The notes beneath the pieces are model-generated. The model did not search any database. It saw only the letters and a list, made by a program, of their open reading frames with translations, and was not told the DNA's origin. From assembly GCA_021786265.1 (NCBI GenBank), contig JAJYNP010000147.1, positions 1 to 19,471 on the forward strand: a stretch of DNA of 19,471 nucleotides, read 5' to 3'. The DNA comes from Chloroflexota bacterium. Its GTDB lineage: Bacteria > Chloroflexota > Limnocylindria > Limnocylindrales > CSP1-4. Below, piece after piece: positions 1 to 9,016 of the stretch (the first letter of the stretch is position 1; each line of letters opens with the position of its first letter). A program made the position numbers and the translations under genes.

Positions 1-1498
<1,498 letters not shown>

Positions 1499-1964
1499 CG
1501 CTGGGGGAGCGAGGGGTCCTGTCGGGGGATCGGTCCGGGGCGGCCCAGGCGGGTCTCGTGGGCCCGGCGGGTCACCTGGCAGGGCGCCTGGCCCAGGCGG
1601 GTGTTGCGGCCCAGGCGGGTCACGCGGCCCAGGCGGGTCTCGTGGCCCAGGCGGGTCATCTGGCAGGATTCCCGCGAGGCGTCGACTATGCACACTCGTC
1701 GCGCGTCGGACGGGCCGGGCACGGCCAATCCCGGGGTGGCAGCCGACGGTTCAGCGTCTCAGCCCGCACGGATCTCCGCCAGGGGGACCCGGGCGCCGGC
1801 GGCGGTGGGCTCGCGCAGTGTGTCGGTGCGCCGCCCAGTGTGCATAACCGACACCTGGCGGGAATCTGGCCACATCGCGCGGCCGACCATGCTGGCGCGG
1901 CCGGCCTGCGCGCGTCACGCCGCGGTCGCGCAGCGACTACCCTAGTGGACCGGGAGGCGCGCTG
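1499..1964. other. Repeat-bearing spacer between atpD and atpC
   Basis: These 466 bases lie between two genes that are normally adjacent. They hold an 18-bp tandem repeat (1540-1659), then about 300 bases without recognisable homology. A plus-strand frame stays open from GTG 1495 to TGA 1965, overlapping both neighbours by a few bases. However, its third codon positions look much less GC-rich than those of the flanking genes (judged by eye), and the product is Gly/Ala/Arg-rich with no known domain. I therefore treat it as non-coding. GTGTCGGT (1820-1827) and ACCGACAC (1847-1854) form a perfect 8-bp inverted repeat with a 19-base loop. A GGGAGG site at about 1951-1956 serves atpC. Confidence 0.6.
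1540..1659. repeat. 18-bp tandem repeat, six units
   Basis: Six units follow the pattern gcggcccaggcgggtcnc. They are at 1540-1557, 1558-1575 (diverged), 1588-1605, 1606-1623, 1624-1641 and 1642-1659, with a 12-base interruption at 1576-1587. Units 1, 4 and 5 are nearly identical. The sequence ctggcagg follows the second and the last unit, so the whole block may have arisen by a larger duplication. Read in the open frame, each unit encodes an AQAG-type hexapeptide. Confidence 0.9.
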
Positions 1965-2393
1965 ATGCCCATACGGCTCGACATCGTCACGCCCGAGCGG
2001 CTCGCCTACTCCGACGACGTCGACGAAGTCGTGTGCCCCGGGATCGAGGGCGAGCTGGGCGTCCTGCCGCACCACGCCCCCCTCCTGACCACGCTCGGAT
2101 TCGGAGAACTGCGCATCCGCAAGGGCGCCGACCAGGATTCCTTCGCGATCGCCGGCGGCTTCCTCCAGGTCCGTCCCGACCGCGTGGTGGTCATGGCGGA
2201 GACCGCCGAGCTGGGCTCCGAGATCGACCTGGAACGCGCCCATCGGGCCCGGGAGGAGGCGGAGCGCACGCTCGAGGTCAGCTATCTCGAACCGGCCGAC
2301 CTGGCACGGGCGCGTGCCGGACTGCAGAAGGCCCTCCTGCGGATCAGGGTCGCGGAGCGGCGCCGGCGCGAGGGTCCGCGCCACCACGGGTAG
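1965..2393 (+). CDS. atpC: ATP synthase F1 subunit epsilon
   Basis: Epsilon is the central-stalk subunit that couples gamma to the c-ring and inhibits wasteful ATP hydrolysis. The 142 residues match the family length. The N-terminal beta-sandwich is clear (PIRLDIVTPERLAYSDDVDE, then GELGVLPHHAPLLTTL and a GGFLQV turn), followed by a C-terminal helical hairpin rich in Arg, Glu and Ala from about residue 88. The ATG at 1965 has a GGGAGG ribosome site about 9 bases upstream. murA begins 6 bases after the stop, so the two are probably co-transcribed. The unusual feature is the long spacer before it: the gene needs either read-through from atpD or its own promoter. A weak TACCCT at 1938-1943 is the only -10-like element seen. 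Confidence 0.95.
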   Translation: MPIRLDIVTPERLAYSDDVDEVVCPGIEGELGVLPHHAPLLTTLGFGELRIRKGADQDSFAIAGGFLQVRPDRVVVMAETAELGSEIDLERAHRAREEAERTLEVSYLEPADLARARAGLQKALLRIRVAERRRREGPRHHG

Positions 2394-2399
2394 CCGATC

Positions 2400-3746
2400 G
2401 TGGTCGACACGAGGCTCTTCCACTGGGAGTACGCGCCGCCGCCCGTCGAGCACGAAGTCTTCCGGGTGGAGGGAGGGGTGCCCCTCCGGGGTGAAGTCGC
2501 GATCAGCGGCGCCAAGAACGCGGCGCTGAAGCTCCTGGCCGCCGCCACCCTCACCGGGGAGCGCTGCCGCTTCACCAACGTCCCGGAGATCGAGGACGTC
2601 CACGTCATGGTGGAGACGCTGCGCGACCTGGGCGTGGTGGTGGACCATCCCGCCCCGAACGTCTACGAGGTCGCCTCCGGCGACGTCGACTGGCTGTTCG
2701 TCCCGCTCGAGGCGGCCGCGAAGATGCGGGCGAGCTTCATCCTGCTCGGCCCGCTCCTCGCGCGGTTCGGCCAGGTCATCATGAGCAACCCCGGCGGCGA
2801 CCGGATCGGGCGCCGGCCGGTGAACCTCCACGTCGACGCGATGCGGGCGCTCGGCGCGGAGATCGACTACCGCAACGGCTACTACTTCGCCAGGGCCCCG
2901 GGCCGGCTGCGCGGCGCCGAGATCCGCTTCCCCAACGTGACCGTGATGGGCACCGAGAACGCGATGCTCGCGGCGACCCTGGCCGAGGGGCACACGGTGA
3001 TCCGGCCGGCTGCGCGGGAGCCCGAGGTCGACGACCTGATCGTGATGCTCCAGAAGATGGGCGCGGAGGTCGAGCGCACCACCCCCGACACGATCGAGGT
3101 CCAGGGGCGGCGCAGGCTGCGCGGCGCCGAGCACGGCGTGGTTCCCGACCGGATCGAGGCCGGGACCTTCGTGATCGCCGCGGCCGTCACCGGCGGCGAG
3201 GTGACCCTGCAGGGCGCGCCGTGCGATGATCTGGGCGCCTTCCTCGACGTGATCATGCGGATGGGCGTGCAGGTCGCGTGCGGACGGAACACGATCGAGG
3301 TGCGCGGGGCCCCGCGGGGCAGCGGCGCCTACCGGGCCTGCGACGTGGAGACCTCGCCGTACCCCGGCTTCGCGACCGACCTCCAGCCCCCCACCTGCGT
3401 GCTGCTCACCCAGGCGACCGGCCAGAGCCGGCTGCATGAGACCATCTTCGAGGACCGCCTCGAGTGGCTGAGCGAGCTGGTGCGGATGGGGGCGGTTCTG
3501 GATGTGATCGACAGCCACCATGCCACCATCAGCGGGCCGTCCCGCCTCCACGGCACGTCCGTGGAGATCGGCGATCTCCGCGCCGGCGCATCGCTCATCC
3601 TGGCCGCGCTCGCGGCCGATGGCACGACCACCATCCGCGGCGCGCACCACGTGCACCGCGGCTATGAGAACATCGAGGGCAAGTTCGTGGGCCTCGGCGC
3701 CCGCATCGAGCGCCTCGCAGAAGGGACCGTCACCGCTACCGCATGA
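2400..3746 (+). CDS. murA: UDP-N-acetylglucosamine 1-carboxyvinyltransferase (MurA), Asp variant
   Basis: MurA transfers enolpyruvate from PEP to UDP-GlcNAc, the first committed step of peptidoglycan synthesis in the cytoplasm. The 448 residues carry the EPSP-synthase-type fold. Visible are K39-N40 in [13 protein letters not shown] (E. coli K22-N23), R110 in AKMRAS (R91), R139 (R120), D327 in ATDLQ (the catalytic D305) and R394 in DLRAGAS (R397). In the active-site loop the sequence is [12 protein letters not shown], so Asp134 replaces the usual Cys115. Fosfomycin alkylates that Cys, and natural Asp variants (mycobacteria, chlamydiae) are resistant. The start chosen is GTG 2400, six bases after atpC; the ribosome site is poor, so translation is probably coupled. 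The N-terminus is about 17 residues longer than in E. coli. The 3' end overlaps mreB by 4 bases. Confidence 0.96.
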   Translation: MVDTRLFHWEYAPPPVEHEVFRVEGGVPLRGEVAISGAKNAALKLLAAATLTGERCRFTNVPEIEDVHVMVETLRDLGVVVDHPAPNVYEVASGDVDWLFVPLEAAAKMRASFILLGPLLARFGQVIMSNPGGDRIGRRPVNLHVDAMRALGAEIDYRNGYYFARAPGRLRGAEIRFPNVTVMGTENAMLAATLAEGHTVIRPAAREPEVDDLIVMLQKMGAEVERTTPDTIEVQGRRRLRGAEHGVVPDRIEAGTFVIAAAVTGGEVTLQGAPCDDLGAFLDVIMRMGVQVACGRNTIEVRGAPRGSGAYRACDVETSPYPGFATDLQPPTCVLLTQATGQSRLHETIFEDRLEWLSELVRMGAVLDVIDSHHATISGPSRLHGTSVEIGDLRAGASLILAALAADGTTTIRGAHHVHRGYENIEGKFVGLGARIERLAEGTVTATA

Positions 3747-4732
3747 AGATCGGCATCGACCTGGGCACGGCGAACGTGCTCGTCTACGTCAAGGGCCGGG
3801 GGATCGTGCTCCAGGAGCCCTCCGTCGTGGCCGTCAGCGACGATAACCACATCGTCGCGGTCGGCGAGGAGGCGCGCGAGATGATCGGCCGCACCCCCGG
3901 CAACATCCAGGCCATCCGTCCCATGAAGGACGGCGTCATCGCCGACTACGTCATCACCGAGGCCATGCTCCGCTACTTCATCCGCAAGGCCGGGCGGAGC
4001 ATGCTGAAGCCGGACGTGATGATCAGCGTGCCGTCCGGTGTGACCAGCGTGGAGAAGCGCGCGGTCAGGGACGCGGCGCTGAAGGCCGGCGCCCGCGAGG
4101 CATACCTGATCGAGGAGCCTCTCGCCGCAGCCATCGGGGCCAGTGTCCCCATCAGCGGGCCGTCGGGCAACATGGTGATCGACATCGGCGGCGGCACCAC
4201 CGAGATCGCGGTCATCGCGCTGGGCGGGATCGTGGTCAGCACCAGCCTGCGGGTTGGCGGGAACCGCTTCGACGAAGCGATCGCGAACTACATCCGCAAG
4301 AAGTACAACCTGATGGTGGGTGAGCGGACCGCCGAGGACGTCAAGATCCAGATCGGCACCGCGCTGCCGCTGGAGCGCGACATCACCATGGAGGTCCGGG
4401 GCCGCGACCTCATCGCCGGGCTCCCCCGGACGATCCCGTTCACCAGCTCGGAGGCCATGGAGGCCATCGAGCAGCCGCTCCAGCAGGTCGTCGCCGCCGT
4501 CCGCCAGGTGCTCGAGGAGACGCCGCCCGAGCTCTCGAGCGACATCATCGACAAGGGGATGGTGATGTCCGGGGGCGGGTCGCTGCTGCGCAACATCGAC
4601 AAGCTGCTCACCCAGGTCACCGGCGTCCCCTGCCATGTCGCGGAGAACCCGCTGAACTGCGTCGCGCTCGGCACCGGGCTGGCGCTCGAGCACTTCGACT
4701 TCTTCAAGAAGTCGCTGGTCCAGCAGGTCTGA
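3743..4732 (+). CDS. mreB: Rod-shape determining protein MreB (bacterial actin)
   Basis: MreB forms membrane-bound actin-like filaments that direct lateral peptidoglycan synthesis. The 329 residues show the actin-fold nucleotide motifs: phosphate-1 [16 protein letters not shown] (5-20), the connect region [10 protein letters not shown] (60-69), [10 protein letters not shown] (124-133), phosphate-2 [12 protein letters not shown] (146-157) and the adenosine motif [13 protein letters not shown] (272-284). The ending [20 protein letters not shown] is typical. Its ATG overlaps the murA stop (ATGA), so translation is probably coupled. No mreC or mreD follows within the window. The paralogue Mbl cannot be separated from MreB by eye. 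Confidence 0.95.
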   Translation: MKIGIDLGTANVLVYVKGRGIVLQEPSVVAVSDDNHIVAVGEEAREMIGRTPGNIQAIRPMKDGVIADYVITEAMLRYFIRKAGRSMLKPDVMISVPSGVTSVEKRAVRDAALKAGAREAYLIEEPLAAAIGASVPISGPSGNMVIDIGGGTTEIAVIALGGIVVSTSLRVGGNRFDEAIANYIRKKYNLMVGERTAEDVKIQIGTALPLERDITMEVRGRDLIAGLPRTIPFTSSEAMEAIEQPLQQVVAAVRQVLEETPPELSSDIIDKGMVMSGGGSLLRNIDKLLTQVTGVPCHVAENPLNCVALGTGLALEHFDFFKKSLVQQV

Positions 4733-4740
4733 GCGGGCAG

Positions 4741-5463
4741 GTGGACGCCCCCACGGCGCTGGCGGGCCGCTGCTTCGTCGACCTGCACTGCCACACCAAC
4801 CGCTCGTTCGATTCGTTGAGCGACCCGCTGCAGGCGATGCGCCGGGCGGCCGAGCGGGGGCTGACGCACCTGGCCATCACGGACCACGAACGGATCGACG
4901 GGGCGCTCTTCGCGCGCGACCGGGCGCCCGAGGGGCTGACGGTGATCGTGGGGGAGGAGGTCCGGTCGGCTGACGGCGACATCATCGCGCTCTGGATCGA
5001 GCAGGCGGTCCCGTCCGGGCTGTCCGGCGAGGAGACCATCGCCCGGATCCACGCGCAGGGCGGGCTGGCCGGCATCCCGCACCCGTTCGACCGGTTCCGG
5101 GGCTCGGCGGCGAAGGACGGCACCGCGCGAATGGAGCGGCTGGCCCCGCTGGTCGACTACGTCGAGGCCTACAACGCCCGCGTGGCGTTCGGGGACGCCA
5201 ACGAGCGGGCGGCGCGCTTCGCGCTGGCGCACGGGCTCCCCGGCGTGGCCTCGTCGGACGCGCACACGATCATCGAGGTCGGCATCGCCTACACCGTGCT
5301 GCCGGGGCCCATCGGATCGCCGGAGGAGCTCCGGCGCGCACTCCGCTCGACCGGCGGGTCGTCGCTGGTCACGCAGCGTGCCTCGCTGCTCGTGCGGGGG
5401 TTCATGCCGGTGGCCAAGGCCGTCCAGCGTATGCGCGGCAACCGCCGCGTGGTGGCCCCGTGA
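4741..5463 (+). CDS. PHP-domain metal-dependent phosphoesterase
   Basis: The 240-residue protein is a stand-alone PHP domain, a TIM-barrel metallo-phosphoesterase fold. All expected metal-binding motifs are visible: HCH in DLHCHTNRS (16-18), ITDHE (D48, H49), the Glu pair in GEEVRS (72-73), IPHPFDR (H114) and SSDAH (D173, H175). The start is GTG 4741, eight bases after mreB; the ribosome site is weak, and ATG is not available near the conserved start. The stop overlaps the next gene by 4 bases (GTGA). Relatives act on nucleotides (YciV/RNase AM type), on histidinol phosphate or on unknown substrates. The substrate cannot be assigned here, and the position after mreB does not settle it. Confidence 0.88.
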   Translation: MDAPTALAGRCFVDLHCHTNRSFDSLSDPLQAMRRAAERGLTHLAITDHERIDGALFARDRAPEGLTVIVGEEVRSADGDIIALWIEQAVPSGLSGEETIARIHAQGGLAGIPHPFDRFRGSAAKDGTARMERLAPLVDYVEAYNARVAFGDANERAARFALAHGLPGVASSDAHTIIEVGIAYTVLPGPIGSPEELRRALRSTGGSSLVTQRASLLVRGFMPVAKAVQRMRGNRRVVAP

Positions 5464-6578
5464 CCGGCCCGGAGCTCTCCGCCGACCAGCTCTCGGCCGA
5501 CCAGCTCTCGGCCGACCAGCTCTCGCTGGGGCGACGCCTCCGCCAGCCCCGGACGCTGGTCTCGATCCTCGTCCCCATCATCGTGCTCGTGCTGCTGGTG
5601 GTCAGCCTCCCCGGGTTCAAGCTCGACCGGCTGCCCGGCCTGATCCTGGGGGCGAACCCCTGGCTGCTGCTGGTCGCCCTCGGCGCGTACTACGTGGGGT
5701 TCCCGATCCGTGGCCTGCGCTGGCGCCTGATCCTGCGATCCGCCTCGACCGAGGTGTCCACGCGCGACGCGACGGAGATCATCTTCATCAGCTGGCTGGT
5801 CAACTGCGTGGTGCCGGCGAAGCTGGGCGACATCTACCGGGCCTGGCTGCTCCGGCTGAACTTCGCCGTCTCCCTGAGCCGCACGCTCGGCACGGTGTTC
5901 ATCGAGCGGATCTTCGACCTGTTCGCGATCGTGCTGCTGGGGCTCGCGGCCGGGTTCTGGAGCTTCCGCTCCGGCATGCCCCGCGAGGTCCAGATCATCT
6001 TCCTGCTGGGCTTCGGGGTGGTGGTGCTCCTCGCCCTGGCCCTCTTCACGTTGCGCAACTTCGGCCGGCGCCTGATGGACGTGTTCCCCGTCCCGGCGCG
6101 CGTGGTGGAGCTGTACGAACGGTTCGAGGAGGGGGTGTTCGGCATCGGGCGGCGGCAGATCCCGGTGCTGGGCTTCCTCACGGTGTGCATCTGGGCCACC
6201 GAGGCGGCACGCCTCTACCTGGTGGTCCTGGCGCTCGGGTTCCACGACGTCCGGCTCGGCATGAGCGGCGCGGCGTTCGTGGCCTTCGCGGCGTCGCTGC
6301 TCACCGCGATCCCGCTGACCCCGGCCGGGCTCGGCTTCGTGGAGGGGGCGGTGGTGGGTCTGCTCACGGCCGTGTACCACGTTCCATCGAACCAGGCGCT
6401 GGCGATCACGGTCGTGGACCGCGCGATCAGCGTGCTCTCGGTGATCGCGCTGGGGAGCATCGTCTACGTCGTGTCGCCGAAGACCAAGGGACGCTCGACG
6501 GGGCCCGAGCAGGGTGGGCTCGCGGACGGGGTGGCGGGCGCGCCGTCACCCGCGGGCGGAGGTGGCCCGACCATCTGA
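5460..6578 (+). CDS. pfam03706 (LPG-synthase TM region / UPF0104) integral membrane protein
   Basis: The 372-residue protein has about eight hydrophobic segments and the motifs of the pfam03706 family: FPIRGLRWRLIL (81-92), VVPAKLGDIYRAWLL (117-131), ERIFDLFAI (149-157) and TPAGLGFVEGAVVGL (287-301). This family forms the flippase-like membrane part of MprF. The C-terminal lysyl-transferase domain of MprF is absent, so lipid lysinylation is unlikely; a role in lipid or polyprenol-linked sugar transport is inference. The N-terminus starts with three copies of LSADQ (residues 6-20). The C-terminal tail (about 341-372) is Gly/Pro-rich and presumably cytoplasmic. GTG 5460 overlaps the stop of the PHP gene; a start after the repeat is possible but lacks a better ribosome site. 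Confidence 0.88.
   Translation: MTGPELSADQLSADQLSADQLSLGRRLRQPRTLVSILVPIIVLVLLVVSLPGFKLDRLPGLILGANPWLLLVALGAYYVGFPIRGLRWRLILRSASTEVSTRDATEIIFISWLVNCVVPAKLGDIYRAWLLRLNFAVSLSRTLGTVFIERIFDLFAIVLLGLAAGFWSFRSGMPREVQIIFLLGFGVVVLLALALFTLRNFGRRLMDVFPVPARVVELYERFEEGVFGIGRRQIPVLGFLTVCIWATEAARLYLVVLALGFHDVRLGMSGAAFVAFAASLLTAIPLTPAGLGFVEGAVVGLLTAVYHVPSNQALAITVVDRAISVLSVIALGSIVYVVSPKTKGRSTGPEQGGLADGVAGAPSPAGGGGPTI
5475..5519 (+). repeat. 15-bp tandem repeat, three units, inside the pfam03706 gene
   Basis: Three units of ctctcggccgaccag (the first with c for g at position 6) lie at 5475-5489, 5490-5504 and 5505-5519, followed by ctctcg, the start of a fourth. They are in frame and encode LSADQ x3 just before the first membrane segment. 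Confidence 0.95.
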
Positions 6579-6582
6579 CGGC

Positions 6583-6598
6583 GGGCGAGGGCTCGCCC
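6583..6598. terminator. Short hairpin just after the pfam03706 gene
   Basis: GGGCGA (6583-6588) pairs with TCGCCC (6593-6598) across a 4-base loop, 4 bases after the stop codon. It has no T-run. It may act together with the stronger hairpin at 6640-6674. Confidence 0.35.
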
Positions 6599-6639
6599 CG
6601 CCCGGCGTGCTGACGGTCACGCTGCGATCCCCAGGACGC

Positions 6640-6674
6640 CGGATGCCGGCCCGCTCGGGAGGGGCCGGCATCCG
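6640..6674. terminator. Strong bidirectional hairpin between convergent genes
   Basis: A perfect 13-bp stem is formed by CGGATGCCGGCCC (6640-6652) and GGGCCGGCATCCG (6662-6674), with a 9-base loop. It sits between the plus-strand string ending at 6578 and the XRE gene whose minus-strand stop is at 6724, so it can end both transcripts. No T-run follows on either strand, which is common for terminators in very GC-rich genomes. Confidence 0.75.
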
Positions 6675-6723
6675 TGGAGTCGCGACGACCGGGAGAGGAG
6701 GAACCCGGGCGTGCCCTCGCTGC

Positions 6724-7191
6724 TCAGGAACGTTCGGGCGAGCGGTGGCCGCTCAATCCGCCACCTGCCGCCCCGTGGCCCGCCGTCTGCATCAGGATCG
6801 ACGCAGGCCGGACCGTGCTCTCGTTGCCGCTGCTGCCCGTCATCCGCCGGGCGCGGACCGTCAGGTAGAACTCCATGACCTGGCGGACGTGCGCCTCGGA
6901 CAGGACGTCGTCGGCGCGCAGCGCGTACTCGACACGGGCCGTCGGGTTCGTGGTCACCACGCCGACCTGCCCGAAGTAGGCGGGAGAATCGGACTCGTCG
7001 CGGATCTCCCGCAGGCCGCGCGCGAGCTTGGTCGCCGTGCCCAGCGACGGGGTCCGGTCGCCACGGATGAGCCGGGAGATGGTGGAGTGATCCACCCCGG
7101 CCTGCTGCGCCAGCTGGCGCTGCGACATCCGCTTCGCCTTGAGCTGGGCGCGGAGCCATTCGTTGAATCCGCGCGGGTCTTGCACGCTCAT
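6724..7191 (-). CDS. XRE-family HTH transcriptional regulator
   Basis: The 155-residue protein has a helix-turn-helix of the XRE/Cro-CI type at about residues 13-63: FNEWLRAQLKAKRMSQRQLA, then QAGVDHSTISRLIRGDRTPS and TATKLARGL. The ATG at 7191 is the best start because it sits just before the domain; the frame stays open upstream only through non-conserved sequence. The ribosome site is weak. The C-terminal half (about 70-155) has no domain I recognise and ends in a Gly/Arg/Ser-rich tail, so the ligand or partner is unknown. It is convergent with the pfam03706 gene. The 164-base upstream region carries direct repeats and a palindrome that may be its own operators. Confidence 0.85.
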   Translation of the reverse strand: MSVQDPRGFNEWLRAQLKAKRMSQRQLAQQAGVDHSTISRLIRGDRTPSLGTATKLARGLREIRDESDSPAYFGQVGVVTTNPTARVEYALRADDVLSEAHVRQVMEFYLTVRARRMTGSSGNESTVRPASILMQTAGHGAAGGGLSGHRSPERS

Positions 7192-7221
7192 GCCCGAATC
7201 ATCCGTGTCGCGTCGGCGCAC

Positions 7222-7242
7222 CGGTATAGCCCGTTGGTACCG
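7222..7242. promoter_or_regulatory. Possible operator upstream of the XRE gene
   Basis: CGGTA (7222-7226) and TACCG (7238-7242) form an inverted repeat with an 11-base spacer, 31 bases upstream of the XRE start codon. The size and place suit a dimeric XRE repressor acting on its own gene. The arms are only 5 bases, so chance is possible. Confidence 0.3.
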
Positions 7243-7304
7243 TGGGACGGGCCCGCTCGACACCCCCGATCTGTAAGGTTGCGTGATAGGTCGGGTGGCT
7301 CTGC

Positions 7305-7348
7305 GGGCCGGGTACCCGTGCGGGACGGGCCGGGTACCCGTGCGGGAC
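7305..7348. repeat. Two perfect 22-bp tandem repeats upstream of the XRE gene
   Basis: The 22-base unit occurs at 7305-7326 and again at 7327-7348 without mismatch. Each unit contains the palindrome GGGTACCC followed by gtgcgggac. A degenerate third copy with small deletions (ggtaccgtgggacgg) lies at 7236-7250. All are in the space between the glycosyltransferase stop and the XRE start. Confidence 0.85.
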
Positions 7349-7355
7349 GGCGCCG

Positions 7356-9011
7356 TCAGCCTCCCATCCCGGCGTAGATCGCGAGATGGCGTCCTGGTGC
7401 GGGGCTGAACCGATCGACTACCCGGACCGTGCCGAGCGTGGCGCGTGCGGCCGAGTCGGTGGCCGTCGTGCAGTCCGTGACGAAGAGATCGTCGCACAGG
7501 ACGACGATCGCGTGCGCCGTGGACGACTGCACGGGCTCCCGTCCATCGCGAACGAGAGGGTACAGGTAGGCATCCGGCGGCTTGAACGAAGGCAGGCTCA
7601 CGAGTGCGAACGGGCGGCCGCCCACGTCCGCCTCGACCCGCCGTGCGGCCGCTGCCGCGGCGGGCCACCCGCCATCCGGGGAGACCCACGGTGGCCAGGT
7701 CGTGACGTTCCACGCAACGATCAAGAGTGTGATCACGGCCGCCGCGGCGAGACCCGCATGAGTGCTCCACCGGGGCTCCCGGGACGGCCCACCGACAGTG
7801 CCGACTGCGCCCAGCGTCCGCCCGGACTTCACGTCGCTACGTCCCGCCCCCGCCAGCCCCGCGATCGCCAGCGCGGCGGCCAGCACGACGACCGGGTCGA
7901 AGGCCGCGTGGTACTGATCCACGGGGAGCGGCGTGACCTCGGCCAGGGAGCCGACGCCGATGCCCAGGACCAGGCATGCGACCGCCAGTGAGGCGAGCAG
8001 CCAGCGCGCGGCGGCTCGCTCGCCGCCCTGTCCCCTGACCGCGCGCCAGGCCAGCCCGGCCACGATGCCAACGGCCGCCAGGACCGCGGGAACCGGTGCG
8101 GCGGTGAGGAGGCCCGTGAGTGGCCACGACAGGACGCGCACGGCGACCACGAACACCCTGGCGCCCGGGGGTGTCGTGGACTGGGAACCGCCGGCGGCCA
8201 GGAACGCGACCACGCCTCGTGTCTCGGCGAAGTCGTGGCCCAGCTCGTACAGCAGCAATGGCACGTACGCGAGCACCACGACGGCCACGCCGACACCGCC
8301 CCACGCGAGCACCCGGCGCCGGCGCCCGTTCGCGCCGGGCACGGTTCGCCACAGGTCGAGCCCGTACAGTCCTGCGATCGGCAGGGCAAGGACCCACGCC
8401 AGCACGTGGAGCTGCCCCGCCAGCGCGACCGCGGCCGCAGCCACGGCCCACCACCGGGGCGATTGCCGGCGCCATGCGCGCCACGCGGCCCCGACCGCCA
8501 CCAGGCTCGCCAGCGGGACCGGGTTCGGGTTCCACAGCCAGGTGGAGGCCGCGATCGACGCGGATGAAACGGTCAGCAGGAGCGCGGCGATCAATCCGGC
8601 CACGGGTCCCGCCATCTCTCGCGCGGCCCACCACGCGACCACCACCGCCGCGATTCCGGCAAGCGCGAACTCGAGCAGGACCGGGTACGGGTCGTTGCCG
8701 CCCGACAGGGCCGCGGCCGGAGCGAGCAGCCAGTAGTAGAGCGCGCCGTGGTGGAATCCGCCCACCGAGGCCGCCGGGCCCACCAGGGGCACCGCTCCGT
8801 CGCGGACGAACGCGCGCAGCACGAGCATCTGGCCGCCCTGGTCGGAGTCCCACTGGCCGCGCGCCGCGAGACCGGGAAGGCGAGTCGCTGCGGCCAGGGC
8901 CACGACGCCCAGCAGGGCCGCCACCTCGGCGCGCGATGGCCGGCCGGCTGTCCGGGCATCGCGGGCGGGTCGATCGGTCGTCGGACCCGGGTCGGTCGGA
9001 CCGGGAACCAC
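7356..9011 (-). CDS. GT-C fold membrane glycosyltransferase (PMT/ArnT-like, GT39/GT83 type)
   Basis: The 551-residue polytopic membrane protein has a short cytoplasmic N-terminus (about 28 residues), roughly ten to twelve hydrophobic segments and a hydrophilic, presumably extracellular C-terminal domain after about residue 450. The first extracellular loop carries an acidic motif, QWDSDQGGQ (about 53-61), as in GT-C enzymes that use polyprenyl-phosphate sugars. WLWNPNPVPLASL and PLPVDQYHAAFDPVV also resemble the PMT_2 family. The product would be a sugar added to lipid or protein outside the membrane; the substrate is not predictable. GTG 9011 lies five bases after the nfo stop without a ribosome site, so translation is probably coupled to nfo. 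Confidence 0.75.
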   Translation of the reverse strand: MVPGPTDPGPTTDRPARDARTAGRPSRAEVAALLGVVALAAATRLPGLAARGQWDSDQGGQMLVLRAFVRDGAVPLVGPAASVGGFHHGALYYWLLAPAAALSGGNDPYPVLLEFALAGIAAVVVAWWAAREMAGPVAGLIAALLLTVSSASIAASTWLWNPNPVPLASLVAVGAAWRAWRRQSPRWWAVAAAAVALAGQLHVLAWVLALPIAGLYGLDLWRTVPGANGRRRRVLAWGGVGVAVVVLAYVPLLLYELGHDFAETRGVVAFLAAGGSQSTTPPGARVFVVAVRVLSWPLTGLLTAAPVPAVLAAVGIVAGLAWRAVRGQGGERAAARWLLASLAVACLVLGIGVGSLAEVTPLPVDQYHAAFDPVVVLAAALAIAGLAGAGRSDVKSGRTLGAVGTVGGPSREPRWSTHAGLAAAAVITLLIVAWNVTTWPPWVSPDGGWPAAAAAARRVEADVGGRPFALVSLPSFKPPDAYLYPLVRDGREPVQSSTAHAIVVLCDDLFVTDCTTATDSAARATLGTVRVVDRFSPAPGRHLAIYAGMGG

Positions 9012-9016
9012 GTCGG

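Noticed and set aside
1540..1659. CRISPR-like array
   Set aside because: The 18-bp units are contiguous, without unique spacers of constant length, and no cas gene is present.
1686..3656. 656-codon minus-strand frame opposite atpC and murA
   Set aside because: It is the antisense shadow of two well-conserved genes and has no recognisable domain.
5460..6578. MprF (lysyl-phosphatidylglycerol synthase)
   Set aside because: Only the membrane part of the family is present; the cytoplasmic aminoacyl-transferase domain is missing.
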